Source of the DNA: Branchiostoma floridae
Lineage: Eukaryota > Chordata > Leptocardii > Amphioxiformes > Branchiostomatidae
NCBI RefSeq assembly: GCF_000003815.2
Contig: NC_049986.1
Location: 10,085,915-10,149,914, forward strand
DNA: 64,000 nt
Reading direction: 5' to 3'
Positions 11,226 to 23,800 of the stretch are shown piece by piece; the stretch's first letter is position 1, and each line of letters begins with the position of its first letter. The translations under genes and the position numbers were made by a program. Under the pieces are notes generated by a model, which saw only the letters and a list, made by a program, of their open reading frames with translations, was not told where the DNA came from and made no database searches.

Positions 11226-12276
11226 TCTAAGGAAACCCAATCTTCAACAAAAACTTTCCTCACTGACATCGCTTGAAAGTGCCGTGAAAGGAAACGCAAG
11301 GGCTTACGATGAAGAACCATAGCGCCATGAGTATCAGGTATCTTCTGAACTGTTGTATAAACATTCTGGCGTTTGTATTTTGGTCAGGCACATTGTCAAA
11401 GAAAACACACTGCCAGGGCACTGCCGCGGTCACTGCTCTGGAGGATTGCTTCAAATGGTACGATGCGTTGTTTGAGGGGTGGGGTCGGGGTTCGATGGGT
11501 ATAAAATACTATATTAAAGTTCAGCTATCTAAATCTATGTGAATGATTATTGATATCGATTTATGAAATATAGCACTATATCACATTGTCATAATGATTT
11601 AAATTACATGCCGCCAAATAATTTTATTCACAGAGCAGTAGAATGCTTCATTGTATGCAATAATTCTCAAGTGGTCATTACTGACCTCTGGGAAGAGCAG
11701 CTAAGGCCGATTGGGCCATTCCAGTTCAAATAAAGGAAGCTGAACTGAACGTAAATTATACAAAAAAAAGCAAGAAAAATACACCTTTGTCTCTAGCATG
11801 TCGTTTTGGTTCAAAAGTGGGAGGTTAAGTCCGGTGTTTTAACGAGCTACAGTCAGATGATGGGAATGACACCTGGTGGACTTTACCCTGGTCTAATATT
11901 GTAGGACTTGTATAACATTCATTATCCACATGATACTGCTTGCTTATACAAAGTTTTGAAAAAAATTATTAGTTCCTATCAAGTGGGTTTCTATGCTCTT
12001 TCACCAAAAACATACATTTGTAACTCTAACATGTGAACATAATAGTTCATCTACTTTACATGTAAACGTAAATTTGACAATCAATGTCTACAATGTCGTA
12101 AGATGGGTAATAAGAATAGGCACTTCAAGGTCAATCAGAAACGTTAACGTTATGGTAGATTCCGTCATATGGTGCACATATCCAAAGCTTCAAAGGTTAT
12201 AACATTTAAAAACTGTTATAAACTTATTAAGTACATGTTATCAATCCTTGTCACAATTTGCTTTAGAACGAGCATA
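11226..12276. other. intergenic between genes B and C: conserved distal block and 3' flank of gene C
   Basis: About 11290-11560 matches 20150-20440 upstream of gene C, including a short plus-strand frame that stays open in both copies (starting MSIR in one, MSIK in the other). From about 11970 on, the sequence is the 3' flank shared with gene B. I see no established gene. Confidence 0.5.
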
Positions 12277-15200
12277 CTAGCGCTGGCTGATGCACATATT
12301 GATTCTTGATGGGACCAAGGTTATTCCCATGCAACCATCTGTCGAAGGTGCAGCGGCGCCCTCTGGCAACTTGAAGGTGACGTGTTTCAGGAGGGAAGAG
12401 AAGAGCAGAAAGAGCTCCATCTTTGCCAGCTGCTCACCGAGGCAGACACGGCGGCCTTTGGAATAGGATAATGAGAAAAAAATTCAAAGAACAAGCAAAA
12501 CGTTTTTATGACAACATATCGTTTATGACTTAATAGTTTGACATGCTACACACACTTAATTGGGTGAATTTGTTAGTCTTTGCAACTGGTTTAAAAGACC
12601 TCACCTGTTGAAAAAGGCATGAAGGATTCCGGCCTGGTAACCACCTTGCCGTCAGAGTCTAGGAATCTACTGGGGTCAAACTTCTCTGGGTCTGGCCAAA
12701 ACTCCGGGTCCATATTAGCTGACCACAGGTTGGGAAAAACCTTCAAAACAAATAGACAGTAAAGACATTTTTGACTGTCAGTATTAGTACCATACTGGCA
12801 TGTCATGTGGCGTGTGGCTATGAAATCATATCGGCACTAATTACTCAAGTACATAATGTATGTTTACTATGTATTCTGTATACCTGTCCCATGTTGCAAT
12901 TAGCCCTCGGGCAAGAACTTGCAAATAAACTTTCATTGTAGAGACCTTATTTGACATATAGTCACTTGATTGAAAGGCGAAAACGAAATTCCCATGTCTA
13001 TGTACCTCACTTATTACGTCCCATGAACGACTCCCAAAGATCCGTGTGCGCATGTGTGAGTAATGCATTATGGTCGAGGTCAATGTTCAGCAAAACGCAG
13101 CGAAGATAGCAGAGAAACGTAAAGGCTCTTTATCTAAAAATCTCTCACCTGCGTTCCCGCTGGGATGTCATAGCCTCGGAAAGTCGTGTTCTCGTTAGGA
13201 GTGTGAGGAGCAGCAAGGGGAACTATGGCCCTGATGCGCTGGATCTCCATGATAGTAGCCTCGGTATACGGGAGCTGGGACCTGTGGGCCAGGGTGGGCA
13301 CGTCATGGTCTGCTCCCAGGACACTGTCCAGCTCGGCCTGGACCTGTTAAAGATTATTTGTCTCATACGAATCAACAAAACTGACTGCAACTGCAATAAC
13401 AGTGTCCATTACGTTTGCCGTTTTTACTTCAAATAAGCCATGTGGAGTTCCATGTGCAACAGTTCTAGCAATCATGACCATTGTCTCGATTTGCATTAAC
13501 ATATTCCAGACTTGTTTTGTTTATATTTCAGGGGCCTTTGCTGTTCATGCGTTATCGGAATGGTAAACAAGTCTATTCACACTTTTTGGAAACAGTAAAT
13601 AGTGTTAAACAATTTTTAAAAAATCACTGAAATCGACTCTAACCCTCTGTATACGTAAGACAGCAGAATTTTTCGTAAACATCTGGACAAGTGTTTCCTA
13701 ATCGAAGTAAGAGATATTTGACTTGGACCTAGACCATAACCCATACAAGCACATGCGCACTCAGCACTGTGACGTACCTTTTGCTGTTCCTCTGGACACA
13801 GAACCATGTACAGAAGACCCCATCGCAAGGTAGTGGCCGTGGTCTCGACTCCAGCAACAAACAGGTCTTGAATTATCCACTCAATATTCTCTTCTTTAAA
13901 GCAGTCGGTCTTCTCTTGGGTCTCTAGTTCGGCGAGGAGAAGGTCGATGAAATCTCGTGGATTCTCTTTGTCCATGGTCTCGCGATGCTTTGTAATTTCT
14001 TGTCGAAGGAATGCGTGAACCTCTTCCATGCACTCGACAAGAATCCTGTTTGATGAATTTACTGTGAAGAAAACAAAATTCAATATGATAAAGTACATGA
14101 AACAACATGCTTAATGTGAACAACATCGCTGCTGCGTCATTGTGGACTAAATAGGCAAAACTACGTACTAGTATACAAGCCAGGTGACTGAAAATGAGAT
14201 CATCGATCTTGGGCATACGTGATATTTTCGAATGTAGACTTTACCGCTCTACAATCAGTCAGGCTTTGTTGGCCTGAAAAAGGCTGTTAGACTGCCTGAA
14301 ATCATAATGTTTCATCAGAACTCCAGTATCTACCCACATATTAAAACTCATACATAACTAGAGTTCGGCGACCTCATACCTCCATGAATATTTAGAGCTT
14401 TTGTTAATTTCATGCAAATGACTTAACATTAACATGATTATTGTATGGTGTTGTTCATCATTGAATAACGTACAGTACACCTGTCAAATTCCCAATTCAG
14501 ATCATTAATCATTAATTTGTTTTGCAATTTTTGCATAAATTATGCAAATAAGTTCCTCATTTGCATATTTCATATCTACATATGTTTCACCGATTATAAT
14601 TAACAAGTGTTAAATTTATCAAAGTCCAGTTATTGCAAACAATGGAATTATACAATTTACTCATTAATTATGCAAATTAAGTCCTCATTTGCATAAAATG
14701 CATATCATTATGAACATCTTTGCCTAAGCTACCTGCATACCTAAAATGCAGGCAATCCATCGTTCCTTTCTGCAGTTATTGTTAGGGGACTGAAACTTGC
14801 CCTACTTTGTCATGACGCTAAACGCTATCTACCACCCAAATGTCACGACCATATCATGTCCGGGAGAAGAGATACATTGAAAAAACTGCTATGATAGAAT
14901 ATTCTCATTAATTATGCAAATGTACTACTATTTTGCATAATTAGTATCTTATCTTGTACAACATTGTCTAAGGTACCTACATACCAAAAATCATGACAAT
15001 CCGTTGTTCCCTTCTTGAGTTATCCTCTTCAGAATTTTTTGACAAAAATGCCCCTGCTATCCCAAAACTAGACGCTAGGGGGCCCAAACTTATGTCATTT
15101 CTTCCTGAGCACAAGAGCTATCTAATACTCAAAAATCGTGACCATGGCATGTTCAGAACACCGAGAAAGCAAAACCAGAAGTTGCACTGCAGTACCAAGG

Positions 15201-18200
15201 GGACCCGCTAGGGGGGCCAGAATCTAATCATTTCCAGCTTTCACCACACCCCACCAACACACCAAGTATGAAACCAATCTTCCCAGCCGTTCTTGAGTTA
15301 TCTTGTTTACACACACACAGACACACACACAGACACACAGACAAACGCAGGGTAAACTAGAGTTCGGTGACCTCATACCTCAATGAATATTAAGAGCTTT
15401 TGTAAATTTCATGCAATTGACTAAGACATTAACATAATTTATGCATGGTATTGTTCACCATTGACTAACGTACACGTGTCACAATAATAAAATTTCCATC
15501 ATAAATTATAAAGCGGTTTAGCAATTTTACATAAATTATGCAAATAAGTTCCTCATTATCATATTTGGTATTTGCTTATAATCCACCCATCATAATTAAC
15601 ATGTGTTACATTTATTGAAGTCCAGTTATTGAAAACAATCGAATTATACAATTTCCTCATTAATTATGCAAATTAATTCCTCATCTGCGTAACATGCATA
15701 TCATTATGAACATCTTTGCTCAAGGTACCTGCATGCCTAATATGATGCCAATCCCTCAATCCTTTCTGCAGTTATCCTCTTTGGAATGTCTTGACAAAAA
15801 CGCCCCTGCAGTTCCCAAATTTAATGTTAGGGGGCTGAAACTTGCTCCACTTTGTCATGACACAAAAAGCTATCTACCGCTTAAATGTCAAGACCATAGC
15901 ATGTCTAGAACGAGAGATATATTGAAAAAAACTGCTATGATAGAATATTCTCATTAATTATGCAAATGTGCTCCTATTTTGTATAATTAGTATCTTATCT
16001 TGTACAACATTGTCTAAGGTACCTACATACCAAAAATCATGAAAATCCGCTGTTCCCTTCTTGAGTTATCTTCTTCAGAAGTTTTTGACAAAAATGCCCC
16101 TGCTATCCCAAAACTAGGCGCTAGGGGGCTCAAACTTATGTGACTTCTTCCTGAGCACAACAGCTATCTAACACTCGAATATCGTGACCATAGCATGTTC
16201 AGAACACCCAGATAGCAAAACCGGAAGTTGCGCTGCAGTACCAAGGGGAGTTGCTAGGGGGCCCAAAATCTAATCATTTCCAGCTTTCACCACACACACA
16301 CCAAGTATGAAATCAATCCACCCAACCGTTCTTGAGTTATTCTGTTTACACACACACAAACGCAGTGTAAACTAGAGTTCGGCGACCTAATACCTCAATG
16401 AAAATTTAGAGCTTTCGTAAATTTCATGCAATTGACTAAGACATTAAGATAATTTATGTATGGTGTTGTTTATCATTGACAAACGTACACATGTCACAAT
16501 TATAAAATTCCCATTATCAATCATAAAGCGGTTTTGCAATTTTACATAAATTATGGAAATAAGTTCCTCATTACCATATTTGGTATCTGCTTATATTCCA
16601 CCTATCATAATTAACATGTGTTACATGTATTGAGGTCCAGTTATTGAAGACAATGGAACTTATCAATTTCCTCATTAATTATGCAAATTAAGTCCTCATT
16701 TGCATAACATGTATATCATTATGAAAATCTTTGCCTAAGCTACCTGCATGCCTAAAATGCAGGCAATCCGTCGTTCCTTTCTGCAGTTATCCTCTTTGGA
16801 GTGTCTTGACAAAAACGACCCTGCAGTTCCACAATTAAATGTTAGGGGGCTGAAACTTGCCCCACATGTTTGTGGCACTAAGAGCTATCTACCACCTAAA
16901 TGTAAAGACCATAGCATGTCTGGAACAAGAGATACATTTGAAAAAATGCTATGATAGAATATTCTCATTGATTATGCAAATGTACTCCTATTTTGCATAA
17001 TTAGTATCTTATCTTAAACATTGTCTAAGGTACCTACATACCAAAAATGATGAAAATCCGTTGTTCCCTTCTTGAGTTATCCTCTTCAGAAGTTTTTGAC
17101 AAAAATGCCCCTGCTATCCCAAAACTAGGCGCTAGGGGGCCCAAACTTATGTCATTTCTTCCTGAGCACAAGAGCTATCTAATATTTAAAAAATCGTGAC
17201 CATAGCATGTTCAGAACACCGAGATAGCAAAACCGGAAGTTGCGCTGCAGTACCAAGGGGAGCCGCTAGGGGGCCCAAAATCTAATAATTTCCAGCTTTT
17301 GTCACACACTACCAACAAACCAAGTATGAAACCAATCCACCCAACCGTTCATGAGTTATTTTGTTTACACACACACAGACACACACACAGACACACACAC
17401 AGACAGACAAACGCAGGGTAAAATATAACCTCCATGACATTTCATGGAGGTAAATATAACCTCCATGACATTTCATGGAGGTAAATATAACCTCCATCAT
17501 GCTCCATGACATTTCATGGAGGTAATCATCAGCAGGCACTTGAGTTATAGGTGCAAACACACAAACAGTACCCCCGTAAGAACTAAACCTTCTTCCTGGA
17601 CCCATTATGGTTTATGCGTCAGTCATCATAAAGTAGATATTTGCTGACACGTTAAAAGCATAAAGGTAGTAATCGAACACACCAGGTTGGTTCGGTTGGT
17701 GAACACTATTGGTAAATACTGACATAAGTGCCATTCATGAACAAAACGTTACATGTCCAATATCCTAGCCTGGGTACCATCTGATTACTACCAGGGTAGG
17801 CAAGGTACATCTGAATAGCAATCGGATTGTACCCAAGCTAACATTATCCTACCTCCCGGTACGAATCGCAGAATAGGGAAAACAGTCATTAATTGACTCG
17901 ATCCGAGTTGGGCGACCAGCTTGTTTGCAACCTTGGACAGTTCGAGGAAATTTTCATCATCGTAGTCGTAACGTTTCCCGAACACCATGGAGCAGATGAT
18001 GTTGGCGACTGACACGGTTAGGTTGTCGGTGATGTCACTTGGCTGTGCGTCCCCTTGCTCGGACAGCTATCAAAGTACACATTGCATGGGTCAGATTGTG
18101 TATCCTCTCATGTCATGTTTGTAGCTATGCATTTGTACAACAAAGGCCATATACATTTGGAAATGAGGAAGGCTGATGTACTCTCAACTTAAAATCTTAA

Positions 18201-19412
18201 ACCACTTTTACCTGATCGTTATTAACATCGACTATCATAATTCCACCAGGTGCCATAACAACACCACCTCAAAAAACGTTAGTATAGAGGTCTTCCCAAG
18301 ATTGTCTTGAACACCAAATGTTAAATATCCTAAATGTGATACAATTCAGATATTTAGGTGTTGAAGACAATCCTTAGCAGGCCTCTCTAACAACGTTTTT
18401 TGAGGTGGCGGTATGATGGCACCTGGTGTAATTATGTGAATGTATGTTCCTTGCGTGTTGTAATGTACCGTTGTATCCACACCCCATTTGTAACCGTTTC
18501 AAGTACCTAAAATATAAGCAAAAATACCTTCAGACAGAGCTGACGGGCCTCGTCCCTGATGTTTTCTTCCATACTGCCTGGTCCCATTCTCATTCCCAGG
18601 GTTCTCAGCGCACTGTAGGCGAACTTGCGTTTTTCTTTGTAGGCTTGGTTGAATGGTGACATCACAATGTCTGTAAGATGTGTGATATAATATTTATCTA
18701 TACATACGTCATGGATTGAAGAGAGCAAAACAGTAGGGTATCGTTACCATTGTTTGTTATAAGCATTGTACAAATGTAGGCAGTACATAGTGCCTTGGGC
18801 AATACATTTTGAATGGGCACCCAAACAAAACAAAACAAGGCGTGTTATCAAGACTGCTAAACGACGAAGGTGACTAAGAAATTCGGACACCTTAAGTAAT
18901 ATGCAACACCCAATGTTCTTTAACATATGTAGTATAAACATTGCTCCCGGTACGAGCTAGCACCTCACTACATCGTTCAACGACAGGTCATCATCAGTTC
19001 CAAGACAATATAGTTACAAGTTATGGGAACTGCGAAAATTGAAGAGAAGAACCTAGTACGTACCTTCTCCAAAACCAGATACTAGATTCAGCACATAGAC
19101 GTTTGGCCTGCTGGAGAAAGCGTCCTTGTAGTCCACAAGCGCCTCTTTGATGGCCCGGTAGCCGTTCAGAACCACCACGTCTTCCATCCCCATTCGAACA
19201 GTGTACACGTCGCCATACTGCTTCCTCCACTCCGTTAGCTTCAGGTGGGGCGCTCGGCCGAGGGACAACAGGTGTCCGACAACAGGCCAGCTCCCACTCG
19301 GTGACGGTGGATCCATCTTACGTCGTTTGAAGAAGACGAGAATGGTCAGGAAAACGACCCAAATCACTGCGATAGTGCGGATAGAGACTTCTGACAACAA
19401 CGCAGCAAACAT
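12277..19412 (-). CDS. CYP2-like cytochrome P450, gene C (complete, 7 exons, 499 aa)
   Basis: Exons in coding order: 19064-19412, 18528-18670, 17853-18066, 13778-14061, 13149-13343, 12605-12740, 12277-12455. The 1500 joined bases read through to TAG with the same intron phases as gene B. Features: N-terminal anchor of about 20 hydrophobic residues and KRRK, hinge changed to [10 protein letters not shown]-helix [12 protein letters not shown]-helix E-I-Q-R, FDPSRF, and heme motif [12 protein letters not shown]. All catalytic signatures of a microsomal CYP2-clan enzyme are kept. Intron 3 is expanded to about 3.8 kb by a three-unit tandem array, and intron 2 carries a 200-bp foldback element. The neighbours B and D are close paralogues, so this is a recent tandem family; specificity cannot be assigned. 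Confidence 0.9.
14358..17421. repeat. three tandem ~1.0-kb repeat units in intron 3 of gene C
   Basis: Units begin with CTAGAGTTCGGCGACC-type sequence at 14358, 15357 and 16372 and run about 999, 1015 and 1050 bp. Each ends in a (CA)n/(ACAG)n microsatellite followed by GACAAACGCAG. Within each unit two related submodules recur (CTTCTTGAGTTATCC, GACAAAAATGCCCCTGC, CTAGGGGGC, CTATCTA). In reverse complement these match the ATAACTC(G/A)AGAA and ATTTGGTAGGT modules of the elements at 3650, 24183 and 26870, so it is a multimer of the same family. Short open frames in it are repeat by-products. Confidence 0.8.
17421..17525. repeat. three tandem short hairpins
   Basis: The 22-base unit CCTCCATGACATTTCATGGAGG, a 9-bp stem with a 4-base loop, occurs three times, separated by TAAATATAA. 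The third copy has an 8-base internal insertion. It adjoins the end of the 1-kb tandem array and may be its terminal structure. Confidence 0.75.
18236..18436. mobile_element. 200-bp palindromic MITE in intron 2 of gene C
   Basis: The two halves are inverted copies: CACCAGGTGCCATAACAAC near the left end pairs with the complement of GGTATGATGGCACCTGGTG at the right, and CACCTCAAAAAACGTT recurs inverted further in. The symmetrical ends (ATAATTCCACCAGG and CCTGGTGTAATTAT) make the target duplication ambiguous. It is non-coding. Confidence 0.7.
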
Positions 19413-19860
19413 TAGCCTGTGTTCGAAAACATGTGGGAGGGGGTGTACTTAGTACTGTTGCCAAAATTTGCTATTTTTCACCCTTTGGGATTGAAACATC
19501 CAACAAAAGCTCTCAGGACATGAAAATCTATCTCACCTTGCTATTAGAGCATGTGTAGCTCTGAAAAATGGGCAGGAAATGAAGAATCTCGAAGAAACGC
19601 CCAGGCTAGGTAGCGTGGCGCAGACTCTACGAGATCCTTGCTTGTTTGTCGTTGTGACTTTACCGCTTGATTGACTTTAGATCTGGTGCCAAAGGTCATG
19701 TGTACTGGTTGTACCAGGTTTCACAGTCATTGCCTTGTTACCTTGGAATAATGACAGAACCTCGAAATAATCTCACAGTTGTACTGAAAAAGTGTCCAGA
19801 GGCTCTTCAGAAGGCCTTGACGTTTGAAAATGTCAGTTGAGAACTCGTAGCAACATTCAA
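19413..19860 (-). promoter_or_regulatory. upstream block of P450 gene C
   Basis: Closest to the block upstream of gene D (29560-29960), sharing GTACTTAGTACTGTTGCCAA and ATGTGTACTGGTTGTACCAG. Probable promoter by position and co-duplication. Confidence 0.5.
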
Positions 19861-20850
19861 ATACGTCACCTTGAAATTATGCATGATCACCAAGGTATAA
19901 CATGAGTAAATTCTTTAAAAGCCCCCCTCCCCATCTCCTCACGCACGTCTTCTGGAAAGCAGTGAGGCTTCAAATAACTTCCCCTACCCAAAAACCTAGC
20001 GTACTGACCTAAACCAAGACCAAATAAAACGATATTTTGATTATTCCATCTGTTGTAAGGAAATCCAATCTTCAACAAAGACTTTCCTCACTGACATCAC
20101 CAGGCCAAGCTGGCATATTTGCCGTGAAAGCAAGGTTAAGGGCTCATGCTAAAGCCAAGGGTTCACGCTAAAGAATCAAGGCGCTATGAGTATCAAGTGT
20201 CTTTTTAACTGTTGTTTAAACATTCTTGCGTCTGTATTCTGGTCAGGAACGCATCGCCAAAGAAAACACACCAGTTGTCGGGGGACTGTCGCGGTCATTG
20301 CTCTCGAGGATTGCTTTCACCGGCCCTACGTACGCGTTGTTCGCGGGGTGGGTTTGGGGTTTGATGGGTATAAAATGCCATATGCAAGTTCAACTATCTA
20401 AAGCTATGTGTATGATTATTGCTATCGAATTATGAAATATAGCATGATATATCACATATATATCACATTATCAGTAAAATTACATGCCGTGGAATCATTT
20501 TATTTACTTGTACAAAACAGTAGAATTCTACATGGTATGCAATGATTCTTAAAGTGTTCAACACAATCGCCAAGGTTATGTCTGGGGTAGCATTTGTATG
20601 TATGTATGTGTGAATGTAGAAGACCAGCATAAATGGAGAACGTTTAGTCGATCTAACAAGTAATATCTGCAATGTCTTATATGAGGGAACAAGGCGCGGT
20701 ACGATCAACAGAAGATATGTTCTGATTCCGTTCTAAATTGCACATATGTCTAAGCGTCAACAATTATATAGAGAAAGATTTTACACCGTTTTATACAAGT
20801 TAACTTGTGTATTGTCGATGATCTTCACAATATGTTTTGAATCGAGCACC
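19861..20850. other. intergenic between genes C and D
   Basis: Holds the distal block shared with 11290-11560 and, from about 20690, the 3' flank of gene D that is also present at 2690-2850. A short (GTAT)n run lies near 20596. No gene is recognised. Confidence 0.5.
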
Positions 20851-23800
20851 CTAGCGCCGAGTGACGCACATATTCACTGTTGGTGGTGAAAGACCCATGC
20901 AGTCATCGGCCGACGGTGCAGCGACGCCCTCTGGCAACTTCAAGGTGAAGTGTTTCAGGAGGGAAGAAAAGAGCAGAAAGAGCTCCATCTTAGCCAGCTG
21001 CTCACCGAGGCAGACACGGCGTCCTTGATACAGGATGATACGAAGTAAGAAACAAAACTAAAAAAAGTTGACACCAACTGCTTGGTTATAACTTTATAGA
21101 GTACTTTAAAAGGTTGTTTTTTTTTCAGAACTGGGAGAGCAAAACGTCTATTTTCATTGGCACCAGAGAACTATCGCAGTCGATCGCGAAGAAAAATACT
21201 TCTATGGAGTTTTCGGCTGAATTTGGGTTTAAAGACTTACCAGCAGAAAAGGGTAGGTACGAGTCCGGCCTGCTGACCACTTTGCCGTCAGAGTCCAGGA
21301 ACCTACGGGGGTCAAAAGTCTCTGGGTCCGGCCAGTATTCCGGGTCCATGTGGGCTGACCACAGGTTGGTAAGGACCTTCATAGCGAATAGACGACAAAA
21401 AAAAGTTTGTTTCTGACACTATCTGCACTGTGATCGTGAGGCTCTCTATGTACATCATGTGACATAACACGTAAAATATCATCATTCTTCATACAAAAAA
21501 GTATCAACGGTGAAAATGCCAAGACCTATATTCTTACACAAACCTCACTTTTCAGTGACGTCGACTCGATCAGTGAACCATCGGGGTTCTACAAGTAAAG
21601 AAACGCAATGAGGATAACGAAACGTAAATAATGCATATACATTACTCACCTGCATTCCCGCCGGGATGTCATAGCCTCGGAAAGTCGTGTCCTCTGTAGC
21701 AGCGTGAGGAGCATTAAGTGGGGCTACAAGCCTGATGCGCTGGATCTCCATGATAGTAGCCTCGGTATACGGGAGCTGGGACCTGTGGGCCAGGGTGGGC
21801 ACGTCATGGTCTGTTCCCAGGACACTGTCCAGCTCAGCATGGACCTGTTACAGATTTTTCTCATGTGAATCAATAAAGCTTACTACAGCTATAAGTGTAA
21901 CAGTGTTTTGTTTTCCTTTTCAAATAAGGCATTTGGGGTTCCAAGTGCGCACATTTGAACTTATGGCTCCCTGGATTAGCAAAAAGATAAGCTCGTTTAC
22001 CATTCCGAGTACGCATGCGCAGTACCAGGAATTGTGGGTAGTACTTCAAATGTATACGTCAAATCGAACCCTCTACAAGATAGCAGACCTTTGCATAAAA
22101 ATCTAGACAATTCTTGAACTTTGACCTAGACCACAATGAATTACGTAACGTACGGTACCTTCTGCTGTTCCTCTGGACACAAAACCATGTAGAGAAGACC
22201 CCATCGCAAGGTGTTGGCTGTGGTCTCCATTCCAGCGAAAAACATATTTTGAATGATCCACACAATATTCTCCTCTGTAAAGCAGTCGGTCTGCTCTTGG
22301 GTCTGTAGTTCGGTGAGGATGAGGTCGATGAAGTCTCGTGGATTCTCGTTGTCCAGGGTCTCGCGATGCTTTATAATTTCTTGTCGAAGAAATTCGTGGA
22401 CCTTGTTAATGCATTCGACAAGAATCCTGTTTGCTGAGTTAACTGTGAAGAAAACAAAATTCAGTATGTTGGTGTCCCGGTAATTTAGACATGAAATGAT
22501 TGTCCGATGATGAACCCTTCACATAGTCATTGTCTACGGCTCAAAGAAGAGAAGTAGGATTGGTTAATACTAGTCATACGTACTAGCCGAAAATCAAGTT
22601 TTCAAACATAAATCCAGGTATATATTTGAGATCCTACCTCCCGGTACGAATCGCAGAAAGGGAAACACTGTCATCAGCTGACTGGATCCATGTTCAAATT
22701 GGGACAGTAGCTTGTGTATAATCTTGGTCAGTTCGACGAACTTTTCATCATCGTAGCCGTAGCGTTTCCCGAACACCATGGAGCAGATGATGTTGGCGAC
22801 TGACACAGTCAGGTTGTCGGCGATGTCACGTGGATGTCCATCTCCTTGCTCGGACAGCTTAAAAAATGCACACCACATGGGTCAGATTGTCCGTCCTCTC
22901 ATGCCATGCTTATGTATTTTTGTCAAACAAAGACCCTGCACTGCTGCTTGCTATCGCCTCCCTGCTCTAGCGCTGAGCAACAGGCACCAACCAATCACGT
23001 CTCAGCCTACAGTGAAAAGGCCATTTGATTGGCCTACTGAAACCGTAATAACATGATCACTACTTATGTGCAACGTTATTCAAGCCTAATGTGGGTTTAA
23101 AATGTCAAAAGTGGGAATATTCACAAAATACCTTTATGCAGAGCTGACGAGCCTCTTCTCTGATGTGTTCTTCCACGCTGCCAGGTCCCATTCTCATTCC
23201 CAGAGTTTTTAGGGCACTGACGGCAAACCTACGTTTTTCCAAGTAGGCTTGGTTGAATTTTGAGAGGGCAATATCTGTGAGATAAATATGCGGTATGTCA
23301 TGCATTGAAACTCTGCTAGTAAACTGGAAATTTGGTGGCCATATGATGAGTCATTTGGGAGTTAGAAGGGGCGTGCCTCAAACGCCCCCCCCCCCGTCCC
23401 ATGTTGATAAAAAAAAGTCCGGTCTGAATAGTATCGACTCCTATAAGGGCTTATTCTTTATCATTGATTGTACACACAGGTCTCCAGATACAGGCTACTA
23501 TCAAACTACATTGTTTACTTAAAATCTAAAAACTACTTGGCTGCACAATAAGCTTTAGTATTATGTTGATACGTAAAGTAAAGAGAAGAACATAGCATAC
23601 CTTTCCCAAAGCCAGATACTAGATTCAGCAAATAGACGCTCGGCCTACTGGAGAAAGCGTCCTTGTAGTCCACAAGCGCCTCTTTGATGGCCCGGTAGCC
23701 GTTCAGAACCACCACGTCTTCCATCCCCATTCGAACAGTGTACACGTCGCCATACTGCTCAGTGCGACTAAGACATATCTCAAGACCCCCAGCAAAGCGG

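Noticed and set aside
14993-16954. Three similar open frames (SSLE/SSSE...DKNAPA) and regular spacing, considered as a gene family or a CRISPR-like array
   Set aside because: They are parts of 1-kb tandem repeat units with degenerate, mutually different frames; no repeat-spacer structure of CRISPR size, and the DNA is from an animal.
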